From assembly GCA_964035795.1 (NCBI GenBank), contig OZ038320.1, positions 9,012,671 through 9,076,670 of the forward strand: a DNA stretch of 64,000 nt. Reading direction: 5' to 3'. Positions within the stretch are counted from its first letter, which is position 1; the number at the start of each line of letters is the position of its first letter. Source of the stretch: Pterobdella sp. o SKG-2022. Taxonomy: Eukaryota > Annelida > Clitellata > Hirudinida > Piscicolidae. The notes under the pieces are model-generated. The model saw only the letters and a program-made list of their open reading frames with translations. It was not told the DNA's origin and made no database searches. This document shows positions 13,637-27,451 of this stretch, in pieces. The translations under genes were made by a program, and so were the position numbers.

Positions 13637-13852
13637 GAAAGAGGTTTCTTTCAAACGAAATTTAGTAGAACTGCCATTTTTCACAAAAACAGCAAAAAAC
13701 CGCCTGTTCTACCCGAAATAAAGAAAGATGATCCAAAAGTTGTGTATAAAGAATACATAAAAAGTATGGAAAATCAAGCTGGTGTTGATGTCATTACTAA
13801 TACGAGATGTGATTTAATAGTGGTTGATATTGTTAAAAATAAATTTCAATAG
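13637..13852 (+). CDS. Unassigned 71-codon open exon
   Basis: A 216-base stretch is open to a TAG stop and reads like real protein: it contains KKPPVLPEIKKDDPKVVYK, then YIKSMENQAGVDVITNT and RCDLIVVDIVKNKFQ. It has no ATG near its start and is preceded by an in-frame TGA. It would therefore be a terminal coding exon whose acceptor is uncertain; one candidate lies near 13670-13685, where a cacaaaaacag precedes the densest coding-like part. I do not recognise the family and found no partner exon nearby. It could also be a gene remnant. It stands out because the surrounding DNA carries stops at high density. Confidence 0.4.
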   Translation, partial: ERGFFQTKFSRTAIFHKNSKKPPVLPEIKKDDPKVVYKEYIKSMENQAGVDVITNTRCDLIVVDIVKNKFQ

Positions 13853-15009
13853 AGAATATGAAAAAACCATTATCTGCATTGGTTTCTATTATTCATTTGG
13901 CTCATAGATTCATGGAAGAACAAACACAAGACATAAAAAAATGAATACCTGTAAAAAAATGTGTCAAACCAAAAAGATGTGCTTATAAAAAACTTAAAAA
14001 ACAAAATTTCAAATTCATAATACAAATAAACAATAAAAAAGCGACTAACAGCACTACATATGTTACTCTCCGAGATTATCATGTTCAGGTTGGAGTTTAC
14101 ACCACATGAGAATGTTAAAGCGAAATGGAAAGCAAGCCAGTGCATAACATACGTACAATAGTCCCCATCATGCCTCAAGGTTAAGGAATAGTTAATAATA
14201 AACGAATAACGACTAGATAAACATTTTTAAAAATTTAATATTAACGGTTTTGAATTTATTATATTTACAGCGTATAAATTAACAATTAATGCTAACAATA
14301 GGAATAAAAAAATAAAATGTAATAATGACGATTTCTAAATGATATATCTTCCGCATCTTTTCGATAATTTATGGCTGTAATAGTTTGTATGAAGGCTGAA
14401 CTTAAACGATATTTAAGCTCTAATCTAGGCTGTTGAATGAGTTTGTTCACTAAAAAGCAGATAACAATTAAAGAATAATTTAAAATAAACTGAATGTATT
14501 TACAAATGTAAATAATTTGAATTTTATCAGAAACGCCACGGATTATTAATTAATCCGAGTTCCAATACAAGTCCTCAATAAACTTGAGCCATTTCTGGTT
14601 AGCTTTTCATGATCACATCAAAGTAAAAAACGAAATTAAAAGTAAAAATAAACAGAAAAATTTGAGAGAATTTTAATACAACTCCAAAAAATTAAATTTT
14701 AATGAAAATTTCCTAAAATTTCTGTTAAAAATACACATGAAAAACAGATTGTGACACTTAATGTTCATAATTGTCAATTTTCGTAATTAATAAAGCTGGT
14801 TGAAAGTATTCATTAAGTAAAACACACCAAAAAAAGTTGATTTTGTCTTAAAAACCATGAAACGACAGACGTATTGATGGGCAATCTATAATGAGAAATT
14901 CCATACGCACAGAAATACATACAAATTTATTTAGAAGCATTTAGATTAACATGATATAGCATTCAAACAAATTATTCGTCACCAAGTATTGAAATACAAG
15001 GTAACTAGC
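13853..15009. other. AT-rich intergenic region, no gene seen
   Basis: AT-rich DNA between the unassigned open exon and the TA microsatellite. Reading frames here are short, rich in Phe, Tyr and Asn, and lack splice support. I see no repeats of note. Confidence 0.45.
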
Positions 15010-15062
15010 AATATATATATATATATATAAATGAATAAATAAATATATATATATAAATATAA

Positions 15063-15118
<56 letters not shown>
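15010..15118. repeat. TA microsatellite abutting an assembly gap
   Basis: The stretch is (TA)n with a few AAA and TGAA interruptions, and it runs directly into the N-gap. The apparent Ile-Tyr repeat reading frames over it are artefacts. Such a repeat probably caused the assembly to break here. Confidence 0.95.
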
Positions 15119-15318
15119 NNNNNNNNNNNNNNNNNNNNNNNNNNNNNNNNNNNNNNNNNNNNNNNNNNNNNNNNNNNNNNNNNNNNNNNNNNNNNNNNNN
15201 NNNNNNNNNNNNNNNNNNNNNNNNNNNNNNNNNNNNNNNNNNNNNNNNNNNNNNNNNNNNNNNNNNNNNNNNNNNNNNNNNNNNNNNNNNNNNNNNNNNN
15301 NNNNNNNNNNNNNNNNNN
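15119..15318. other. Assembly gap of 200 N
   Basis: This second gap has the same length as the one at 243-442. It is the right boundary of the contig carrying the PHTF N-terminal half, RRM1 and the unassigned exon. The relative orientation of sequence on its two sides is not proven by the sequence. Confidence 0.98.
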
Positions 15319-18300
15319 ACATGAACTATTTGAAAAAATATGGTTAGCACAACATAACAATGAAGAAAAAATTAAAAGCAAAATGCAGAAGAAAGATACT
15401 TTCCTCCTCCCACTCATCCATCAATCAGCCTTCCACAAAGCACCCTTAATTATCTGATTCATATGCTTCATTATACCCTTGTAAAACAAATTCAGACGGT
15501 TTCTTCATGGTAGTAAGAGTTGGTTGAGCTTGGGGTATATTTAGGTTTAGTGGCGGTTGTTTCAAACATTTTTTGATAGCAAATATGAGTATTATTAAGT
15601 TTTGAAAACTTCGAAAACTTAACTCTGATTGTATCGGGTTTTTAACTTATTTATTAAAACACATGGAGTAACGCCCTGTGGAACCAATCAATTGCACAAT
15701 CGAAAACCTAGTTAGGGACGATCAAATGGTCGATTTGCTTACTCATTAAAAGCAAAAATATGTGAATTGCCAAAGAGGTTAGCTTTATCATGTTTATTGT
15801 GCAGTAGTATAATGCATTTTATTTGATAATTTAGCTAGAATTTAAGATTTTCATTGAAAAAACTCATATATAGAATAATTTTATTAATTTAATGAAATGA
15901 GCTCTGAAATGGTTTGGAATGGGATCTTTATGAGGTGAAATGAGCATGAGTGGCAGAGAATTATGAACATTTTATTGTCTAAGTCGAGGCGAGTCATTGG
16001 AGTAATTTTGTTGTGTTGTGTGTGTTGACTGTGATTTTTCGGTCATTATATTTGTAATTTATTTATTGTTTTGGCACTTTTTCATACCGTGCTTATTAGA
16101 TTTTTGATTTGAAAATAATTTTTTTATTTAAAATTTTGTTTTTTAAATTTTATACAGTAAAAACTCAAGATTATGAAAGTTTAGAAGAACTCGTAGAAGA
16201 AAATTTTTATTGAGTTGAAATTTTCAACAGGTAAAAACTTGTCATTCAAAATGTTGGAAACCAGAAGTTTTGAGAGTATTTTGCTCTTTTTCACTTCAAA
16301 AGAATGTTTTTCCACTTGGAAACAAATTTAAAATAAGTAAGTTTTTTTAACAGTTTTGAAGTTGAATAGATCAGAGTGCACCGGTTTTCCAGGTAGATTA
16401 TAATATCAGTACCTCTAATTTCATTGACCATTGGTTTTCTCTTTCACATTCACAGCTTCTTACTTATCTTACAGATAGAATTTAGTGAGGCAAGTTTTTA
16501 AATATACCTGCTGGACAAACTCTTCACAAGAGATTTTCTGAATCTTTTGATTAAGTTTCAGTTTATTTTTAAGATGCTTAATGCAATAAAACTATTTTAT
16601 AACCTTCTAGTGCATTTTCAAATCATTTGATCCTGCCCTTTATTGTCCGACTGCCCATTCCAAATTCTCTGTCGTAAGTCTGGGAGATATGTTTCAAAGC
16701 ATTTTAGAGTCGGGCCTTAAACTGTATATAGAAAGTAAAAAATTAGGATATCTTTTCAACTGTTGCATATTTCCATGATAAATCCTCCATTGCCCTCATT
16801 TTCAAAACATTGAAGTTTCACCAAATAAAATTATATATAAAATAAATTTAAATCCGGTTGTTTCACTAAATTGAAAACCAACTATGGCTTTTTTGCGGTT
16901 CAAAATTATTTTCGCCCCGTTTGTGGAAACTATCGATGGAGCCTTAATTTGAAAAAAGTTTTAGTTTTTATTTGTTTCAATAATTAATAAATTAATATTT
17001 AAAGTAGAAATTTCTATTTTATGAAATTTTTTGAAAACAGATGTTATTTTTCTGGTTGCTTTATTCAAAAACTCTCCTTCACAAAACCCTTCTAAACGCT
17101 CATAACATTCACCTCCCACAATGAAATATTTTTTGAATTTTCCAGCTGCAACCCTTTTGTGACGTGTCTCACAGCCACCACGCCAAACTAAACGTCTAAG
17201 CTTTTGAAGGATGTCAAAACCTGCATGGAGATATTGCTGAAAGTCAATAAATTACCCAGCAATTCATAATACCATATAATACCAATAAAAAATTCTTTAA
17301 GCCAGGAATGTTATTCCATCAGATCTTATCGGCATGAACTCCTTATAAATATTCCTTTATTGTCTGGCAATTTTTTCATTTCCAATCGAAGTGAATTCCA
17401 CTAACAGTAACAAGAGATCTAAAATAAAAAATGGCTCAAAGTTTTGTTTCAAGGTCCATAAGCTCCTTTCAGAATTTTAAATTTGTAAGCTTGGAAATTT
17501 TTATTCATAATTAATGTTCTATTATAAAAAAATTTTTGATAAAAAGTATTTAAACATAAAAAAGTAATGTAAAAATTTTTTAAATATGCGATCATTCTAA
17601 AGTTATTTTACTGTTTAAAAAAAATAATTTTTCAAATTTCAATAAAAATTTTGCAATTAATATAACAATGGTCGACATAAAAAATTGGAAAAAATTTTCA
17701 AAAAAGCACAAAAACTTATTTTTGGAGTTTCACAAAAAAAAAAGAAATAATTTTTAATCCGCGGTTTTAATATTTCCGTTTTGACAGAGAAAGCTCGATA
17801 ACATAACCAAATGAAATATAAGATAAGAAAAAAACAATAACACGGTGAATAATTGGAAAAAAAATAAATTCAAAAAAAGCTGTGAAATGAATGTGCTTCT
17901 ATTGAACCAAACAAATAGATTTCTCTCAACACAAAAACTGAAAATAAACAAAACACGTTGGTGTGACGCACTTTGACAATTTCAAAAAAAATTATAAGCT
18001 ATGCTCAAAAAAAATGGTATTAAAATCAAAAATTACTGTGACTCAACCAACAGATGTTCATGGTAATTGAACGATTGATTTAAAATTTTGGTCTTGTCTG
18101 AAATTTTTTGTACGTTGCAAATATTAATTAATTCGCTAGGCGGCCATGAAGCAGTTTTGTCTACCCATAAAGTTCTGGTTTCAAATCAGACATTTGTTTT
18201 TTCTATGTTCATATCAGTTTTGAAAAATTAAATTTTTATCTTAAATATCATAAATGTAACCATTGAACATGAGACAAAGCTTAACCTCTCAAACTAGGAA

Positions 18301-19327
18301 AGGTTTTCCATGCGGAAAAGTTTATTCAACTTTTGGTAGAAAACTTTTTTCTGCACCCTATTAAAAGCCATTATTGTACATTTACACATGCAAAAGTTAT
18401 TGAAAAAATCAGCTTGCCCCTTGATTTTGCAAATTATTCAAGAAATGCCTTTGAGGGAACACAGAGATTATCACCGGTGTTTGTTGTGTAGGTGTGGTGG
18501 CCTTTAAATGAGTGCTTCACTTTTAAGTTGTTAGATGTTTCAGATAAGCATGAACCACTCAGGTATCCAATTGATACTCGTATGATAACAATATTTTGGA
18601 GAGCCATATTTTTATAATGGTTTGTAGCGGTTATATAAAAATCTTTTTTTTCCTGAAACAACAGTGAGTTATTTGAACAAGGCACAAATCATACATTGTA
18701 ATTGAGAAGCTTCACTTATGTTCCAAATAAAATCTGAAAACAAACGCAGTAATATTGCTTTCCAAGTACACTGAGTACACTGTTATTTTTCTCGTCAAAA
18801 ACTGAACACTTTATCGGAAAAGTATTAAAAAATATATAACTGTGTCTGGATCATTTGTCTGTAATACTGTTGAAATACTGAGCTACTATGAAAGACTTTC
18901 AAAAAATCTAAATGAATATATATATATATATATACATATATTATTTAGATGAGAAAAAGATAGATGGAGAGATAGATGGATAGATAGATAAATTGAGCAT
19001 GAGGTATGAAAGGTAAATTAAATACGAAATTATCATGTCATAAGAAAAATAGAGACAGGCTAAAAGTGTTTTCATGTAGCCATAAACAAACTCTTTGAAA
19101 AATCATTAAATAAATCGAATTGTAGATGAAAGAAATAAACCAAATATCCTTATAATCAAGCTGAATCTCTAAAAATTATTCAATGATCCTTCTATAATTT
19201 TGAATAAATACACTGCGAAAAAAACAAGAAACGAACTGATCAATTTAAAGGCTAAATTTTTTACAAAATACGTTACACACACAATTTCAATGTTGTATTT
19301 AAACTGATGAAAAGTACAATAACACAT
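15319..19327. other. AT-rich intergenic region, no gene supported
   Basis: About 4 kb with no exon I can defend. A few short GC-richer patches (near 16630-16690 and 17140-17230) contain stops in all useful frames. A GATA-type microsatellite lies at 18956-18992. The rest is AT-rich with long homopolymers. Confidence 0.45.
18956..18992. repeat. GATA/GATG microsatellite
   Basis: An irregular tandem array of gata and gatg units (gatagatggagagatagatg and on). A short TA run lies just before it at 18917-18936. No coding potential. Confidence 0.8.
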
Positions 19328-19902
19328 TCAAATAGACGGCAGTTTGATGTTGTGCTTTTGTGCCCATTGTTGCAGCAAGGGTGAAGAGAAAAACCTGTTA
19401 TAAGAATCCTTCTGCATAAGAGCTTCTATGCAACGTTGGGCATCATCAAAGAAAACTCGAGTGGCCTTGCTCACATTCTCTCTTATCTGGTCTCTTGTCA
19501 CTGAATCCAAATTCACTTCTTTTGGTGATTGGATAGCAATGAAATCATTGCAGATAGAAACAGCCAATGGCACGAGAAATGAAGTTTCTTGCTGTTTATA
19601 ATTCTCACAAGAGAGCCAAAACTCCAAGTTTTCATCACCGAATTCACTCTGAAGATATTTGTGAAAAAGATCCAATGCCACTTTATCCTTTAAGATATTT
19701 TCGAATGATTTGAATCATAATAGAACAAAATCGTTGTTTGGTTTTTTTGATTTTAAAATTTTTCCTATATCTGATGTAGATTCTGAACATTTAGAAGAGT
19801 CTTTGATTTTTTTTCTAGTAAATTTTTCTTTATGACTTCTTTTATTACAATTTTTCCTTCTTTACAAGGATCACATCCGTCATATTTTTTTGAGGTATCC
19901 AT
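19328..19902 (-). CDS. RGS-domain protein, reading frame interrupted
   Basis: RGS proteins accelerate GTP hydrolysis on G-protein alpha subunits at the membrane. Positions 19328-19714 encode a near-complete RGS box that ends the protein: FKSFENILKDKVALDLFHKY, QSEFGDENLEFWLSCENYK, KEVNLDSVTRDQIRENV and DSYNRFFSSPLLQQW, with stop TAG. Directly upstream, TGA at 19715-19717 occupies the place of the tryptophan that opens the RGS box in most relatives. Beyond it the same frame stays open with DFVLL and a Lys/Ser-rich stretch. An ATG at 19902 (MDTSKKYDGCDPCKEGK) would need a one- or two-base shift in or near an eight-A run to join. No AG acceptor lies between the TGA and the conserved start of the domain. 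So this is either a recent pseudogene or a region with sequence errors. TGA is a true stop in the neighbouring genes. Confidence 0.72.
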
Positions 19903-21916
19903 CGAAATTAATGTAGCAATAATTTATTCACTCTTTTATTGAAATCTTATAATCCATATTTTTAGTGTATTATTTTTAATTCATGGATTCAGAAACGAAA
20001 TTCTTTTACGAGAACATATTTTATATAACTAAGTCATTTCAAGTACTTATCGTTGTTCAGAAATACATTTTCATTTTATATTTATTTAATGAACAAAATT
20101 TTTTTAATCCAATGAACATAACAGTTTTGAGCTACAAATAAGCAAGCTGTATTTAGTGTTGTGCCGATATAAGAATTGCCATATCTTAGGACGACGTGTG
20201 ACTATTCTTATCGACAATTATAATTCTTATCTTTCTAATTAGTATAGTTAAAAACTCTATAAAGTCTTAAAATTTTAGAAATCACAAAAAACTCTAAATG
20301 TATTTCTAAATTTAATTTTTTTCATTACCAGAAAATACTTGAAAAACATTGAATAATTGGCAGATTTTAAAAGCATAAATTATTTCAAATTCATAAAACT
20401 TCACATTTCAAATTTCATCACTTATGCCCTTGCTCGATTGTGATGTTCAAAACTTAAGATAAGATCAATTTCTCAAAAACTGAAGATTTCAAAAATGCAT
20501 GTACCTAAGAACTGAAATATTTGGAGTTAAAAATAATGTTTAAAAACCGAGACTCCGTTTTCTTTGTAATCAAAATCCTTTTAAAGTTATGCCTGAGAGG
20601 TTACTGCTGATAACCTCTAAAAAATTCACCTTCTTTAATCTCTTTTCCTTTTTTGATAGAAAGCACGGGTTCCACAGAGTATATATATAATGATAAAAGT
20701 TTTGAGAGTGCTTTTAATGAGAGATTAATAGATTGTTTTACAATACTCTGCTATAAAAGTTTAAAACTTGATCATTGCTGACGATCAAAGTGGTTTGATG
20801 GTTTAGTATTTTTTCAAAATGACTTGGTTGTTTATTGTTGAGCAGTCCACGTTGCCAGAGCTTAGTTTTGTAACCAGGTTGATATAAACGTATTCGAAGC
20901 ACACTTCCAATCAAACTTTTCAAGTCGGAGCTCCTACCTCCAGCGTGAGTTTTACATGCATACAACTTAAATATTTTAAAAAATCAAATTTTTTGTAGTA
21001 ATGTCAAAATACACTTCCTGATTTATGAAGAATTTCTTGAAATAACCTGTAAAACAACTCTAATTCAACTAAAACTTCGATTAGCTCAACATTTCCATAA
21101 TTCATTAGTGAAAAAGGTGTAAAAATTTTTGGAACATACGATGTCTCTTAAAAACTATAATAATGTCAGAAAATTTCACTTATAAGCATGAACAGATGAT
21201 TAAATATTTTATAGAGCGTTCAATATCTTATTCATGAAAACCTTTCGATGGTTCATGATTATTTGGGTCTATTCATTAACTTTTCCTCGTAAGCTACTTA
21301 CAAATCGTTTAAAGGGTGTATTTCTCCTTTAATATTTTTTGCCTTTATATTTTAAATAGGAAAACTCTTTATTTGAAAATATCTATGTTTGTAAGCAGTT
21401 AAATCAGGAAAAATTCTGAACTACCTTACAGCATTTAGTGGTTTGTGGCCATAAAATTGAATAACTCTGCGGTATAAATTAACTTTATTATAACTGCAAC
21501 GTTAAGACTCAAGAGTTGTTATAGATAAAAAAGCCGTTCATTGTGATAATCAGTAAAAGTCTGAAAGATTTAGCTTCCAAATGAGTTTACATTACCCAAG
21601 TCAGGGTCGAATGTTTGGCATATTTTGCATTGTCTCCGAGTTATTGACCGGAGTTTTTAGTTTTGGGTTTTGCCATTTTTTTGCTGGAGTTTCAGTTAGC
21701 TTGTTTCATTTTTCAAAAATTTTCAAGAAAGATTTTTATAAAATTCTATTGATATATGAAAAAGTTATTCAATTTTTATGAATGTAAAAATATATTTAAA
21801 TTGAATTTTTTATAAAATTTGACTTTATTCCAAAATCAACCATACGTTTTTAATTTTTTTTCAGATAAACATCATTTGAACTGAAAAGTTTTTATAAACA
21901 CCTTCCCAAACCTGCA
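19903..21916. other. AT-rich region, no gene supported
   Basis: About 2 kb between the RGS gene and the secreted TSP1 gene. One minus-strand frame at 20738-20965 is mildly protein-like (around DLKSLIGSVLRIRLYQPG), but it lacks clear splice sites and I do not recognise it. A frame at 21581-21781 on the plus strand is hydrophobic and Phe-rich and probably not coding. Confidence 0.4.
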
Positions 21917-22386
21917 ATGCTCCTACACTTCCTGCTGCTGTTGACTTTCACCCCCAAACACTCCAATTCTCAAATTATCTTATCTAACAAGTAGGTTATT
22001 GAAACTGAATAGATTCAAAACAGCACTCAAAACTTGATGATGTTGCGTAACTGTTGATTTCAACAGTGTAACGTTAGATTTAGATGTGAGTTTCTCTCAC
22101 AAAAAGATTGCAACCGCTTAAAAAATAAGTTTTTGCCTCAGTAAGATTTCAATAAATTTTAGAAAAATGTTATATTCTGAATAATAACCATAACTAACCC
22201 AATCCTTATGGCTTGGAAACTTATGTAGTTTAATCCCCAATAATTGTGTTACAAAAATGATAAACAGATATGAAGTTTCAGAGTGGAGCATGTGTAGTGT
22301 CAGCTGTGGAGAGGGGATCCAGCATAGAAAAATAAAATGCCTTGACCTCAAGACCAACAGGAATATATCCCTGAAAAACTGTCAAG
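21917..22386 (+). CDS. Small secreted thrombospondin type 1 repeat protein (5' exons)
   Basis: Exon 1 (21917-21990) begins MLLHFLLLLTFTPKHSNSQ, a good signal peptide, and ends in phase 2 at AA|GTAGGT. Exon 2 (22268-22386) begins in the matching phase after aacag and encodes a thrombospondin type 1 repeat: YEVSEWSMCSVSCGEGIQHR followed by KIKCLDLKTNRNISLKNC. The W..CS..CG.G..R pattern resembles the TSP1 repeats of ADAMTS and papilin proteins, which act in extracellular matrix. Exon 2 ends at a CAAG|GTTGGG donor in phase 1. The last two cysteines expected of the repeat should lie in a further exon, which I did not find; the next sequence is a decayed retroelement. If the donor is skipped the frame closes at 22459. 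The gene could be short, truncated by the insertion, or have a distant 3' exon. Confidence 0.6.
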
Positions 22387-22619
22387 GTTGGGTGGTGGTG
22401 TGTCTGGAAGCTTTGTTGATCAATACCACAAAGTTCATGTGTTCCAGCATATGGTTTTAATTATATGCATTAATAATTAATGATTTAAATAATTTAAATT
22501 TTTTCTTTTATCATATCATTTTTATTTTAAATTATTAGATTGCAAACTTGTTTATATATTTTTAGTTTTATGATTATTTTTAATAAAGTTCCATTAGGTT
22601 TGGATTTATGGAGATTATA

Positions 22620-23930
22620 AAGTAGCAAATCATTCCAGATAAGTTACAACTGAATTTTTCCCATCCGAGGAAAATAAATCCCGTTATGTCTTTGATAAAA
22701 AGAAAGCCAAGAAAGCTGTTGCTGAGGCAATGAAAAAAGAGGCGGTAAAAGAGATGGAGGAGAAATAGAATGACAGAAATGTTGTATTCCGTAAAATAAG
22801 AATGATGAAGAAGGAAGCAAGTGACTTAGCAGGTAATAACTGCATTAAAGACAAAAATGGGAAGGTTGTTTTTGCCCAGGATAGTCGCAAGAGATTGTGG
22901 AAGAAGCACATGGAGGCTATCATGAATGAGGAGAAAAGATGCTTTATATGAACTGCTTTATGCAAAACTTGGTCTTGATACCACTAGAAGCTTAATTCAT
23001 CCCCTGGAAGGCAGCTTTTGAAGGGAAAAGATAGAAGGTTAATCTTGGTAAGACAAAGGTCATCAAGAGTGGTGGTGGGGGTAGTCGGTTTATTGTCTTG
23101 ACTAAGATTGATCTAAGTGGTGTGTGGTAAAAAGGCTAAGGTAAACTGTGTGACGTGCATGTAAGAAGTGGGTTCATACGCGGTGTGCTAGGGTAAAGAG
23201 AGTTTCTTGTAGGATGAATGGAAATTTTGAATGCAGGGTTTTTATGACTGGTTCAACTGAGGACTGTAAGAATGTTTCAAAAAGTTGCTTAAGTGAGTTG
23301 GAGAGGGTGAATAGATGTTGTTATCTAGGGGATAATATGAATGGTGGAGGAGGAAGTGAGCTAGCTGTAACACACAGGATAGAGCTGGGCTGGAAGGCAT
23401 TCAACAGTATGTCTTCTATGTTATGTGGTAAAAGACACACATAAAATATTAAAGGACAAGTTTATAGGACATGTGTGAGGCCTGTCATGATATATGGCTC
23501 AGAAACTAGGGTGGTAAGGTTGAAGAGAGCATTTTGAGAAGAGCAGAAAAACGGATGCTTCGAATCATGTGTGGTGTGCAGATAGCTGATGGTGTGAGTA
23601 CACAAGAGTTGATGGTTAGATTGGGGCTGGTTAGTACGATTGTTGAAGTAATGAGGCAAGAGAGTTTGAGATGGCTGGGTCATGATGTGAAGAAAGGGTT
23701 AAGCAGGCGTGCAGATTTGAGTTTGAAGGTAGTAGAGGAAAGGGAAGGCCAAGGTTAGATTGGAAAAGTATGATGAAAAACCTTTGTCGTAGGTTTGGGT
23801 TAGGTCTTGAAGATGCCTATGACTGGTTGAAATGGAAAGAGAGGGTTAGGTCATGGAAAGAAGTCAGTGACCCCTTGGAAAAGGGAACGATACTGATTGT
23901 AATAAATTGATACTGATACTGATATATGTA
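22620..23930 (+). mobile_element. Decayed non-LTR retrotransposon reverse transcriptase fragment
   Basis: Several short frames on the plus strand line up as the C-terminal half of a LINE-type reverse transcriptase: KKAVAEAMKKEAVKEMEE, then KDKNGKVVFAQDSRKRLWKK and HMEAIMNEE, a CCYLGDNMNGGGGSE segment, VYRTCVRPVMIYGSET, and RRAEKRMLRIMCGVQ. Stops and frameshifts separate them, so the copy is dead. The 3' end runs into a gatactgatactgatac short repeat at 23898-23922, as expected for a LINE tail. The polymerase core is mostly missing, so the copy is 5'-truncated and internally deleted. It sits between the TSP1 gene and the PHTF C-terminal exons. The clade cannot be fixed from what remains. Confidence 0.8.
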
Positions 23931-24476
23931 TCTATATTTTTTCACTGGAATCCTTTTCATGTTGATTTCTCTCTTTTGGGCCGCTAGTGTGGTGGTGCAT
24001 TGTTGTCATTGTCTAGAATAGGTGCATTTTATGACTTTTTATATTGTGTTTAGATGTCGTTTCAGCGTCGATTTGGTCTATTGATTACAGGTTCAGATAT
24101 TTTTATTGCTCGATTTCTGTTGTGAAATAATGTTTGAAATATTGTGTGAGTTGGTGGAGGGTGTGTTCAAGAAATGGATTTGAAGGTATGAATCGAAGGC
24201 AATTATATGATATTAGGAGAAATAGCAAAGCATTGATTTTGAAGGGTACTCAATAGAATACAAAGTGCTTTTTTTTATTAATTTTCAGTTTGAAGTAGCT
24301 GTTTAACCACTATCGGGCTTTGTTATCACATGGTATTTTTGGGAATAATTAGCCGCAAAATTGTGAATCATAAAAACACGACAATATTTGAGTCTTTTTA
24401 TTTTGTCGAAGCTTTTCGATATATTCTATATCATCATCAGTTAACTAATGAATATATATTGTAGACATTAAGTTTT

Positions 24477-24667
24477 CTTGATTTTTATCGTAAAATGAGA
24501 AAGATTTTAGATACATATATTTTTTACAAAACACTAAAATTTTCGACAAATTCAACTTTGTCATAGTTCATGAATTATGAAAAAGTTGAATTTGTCGAAA
24601 ATTTTAGTTTTTTCACAAAATATATGTATCTAAAATCTTCTTCATTTTACGATAAAAATCAAAAAAA
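24477..24667. repeat. Palindromic MITE-like element upstream of the PHTF C-terminal exons
   Basis: The left arm reads tgatttttatcgtaaaatga and the right arm ends tcattttacgataaaaatca. Inner arms (aaattttcgacaaattcaac and its complement) continue the palindrome to a centre near 24568. It is long, symmetric and non-coding. It lies just before the first C-terminal PHTF exon, within what would be a PHTF intron. Confidence 0.75.
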
Positions 24668-24731
24668 TTGAATTAAAAAAAAAGATACATAAGATGTTTC
24701 TAAAAATATTGTAAACATGTGTTTTTGTCAG

Positions 24732-27451
<2,720 letters not shown>

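Noticed and set aside
14941..15417. Ile-Tyr repeat proteins around the second gap
   Set aside because: They are translations of the TA microsatellite and of N; not coding.
18434..18685. 83-codon minus-strand frame
   Set aside because: No similarity, no splice context and composition close to noise.
19328..19902. General use of TGA for tryptophan in this genome
   Set aside because: Tryptophans in RRM1, PHTF, the kinase and CCN are TGG, and several of these genes end with TGA, so the RGS TGA is a local event.
20738..20965. 75-codon minus-strand frame with SLIGSVLRIRLYQPG
   Set aside because: Mildly protein-like, but no acceptor or donor of quality and no known family; kept only as a note.
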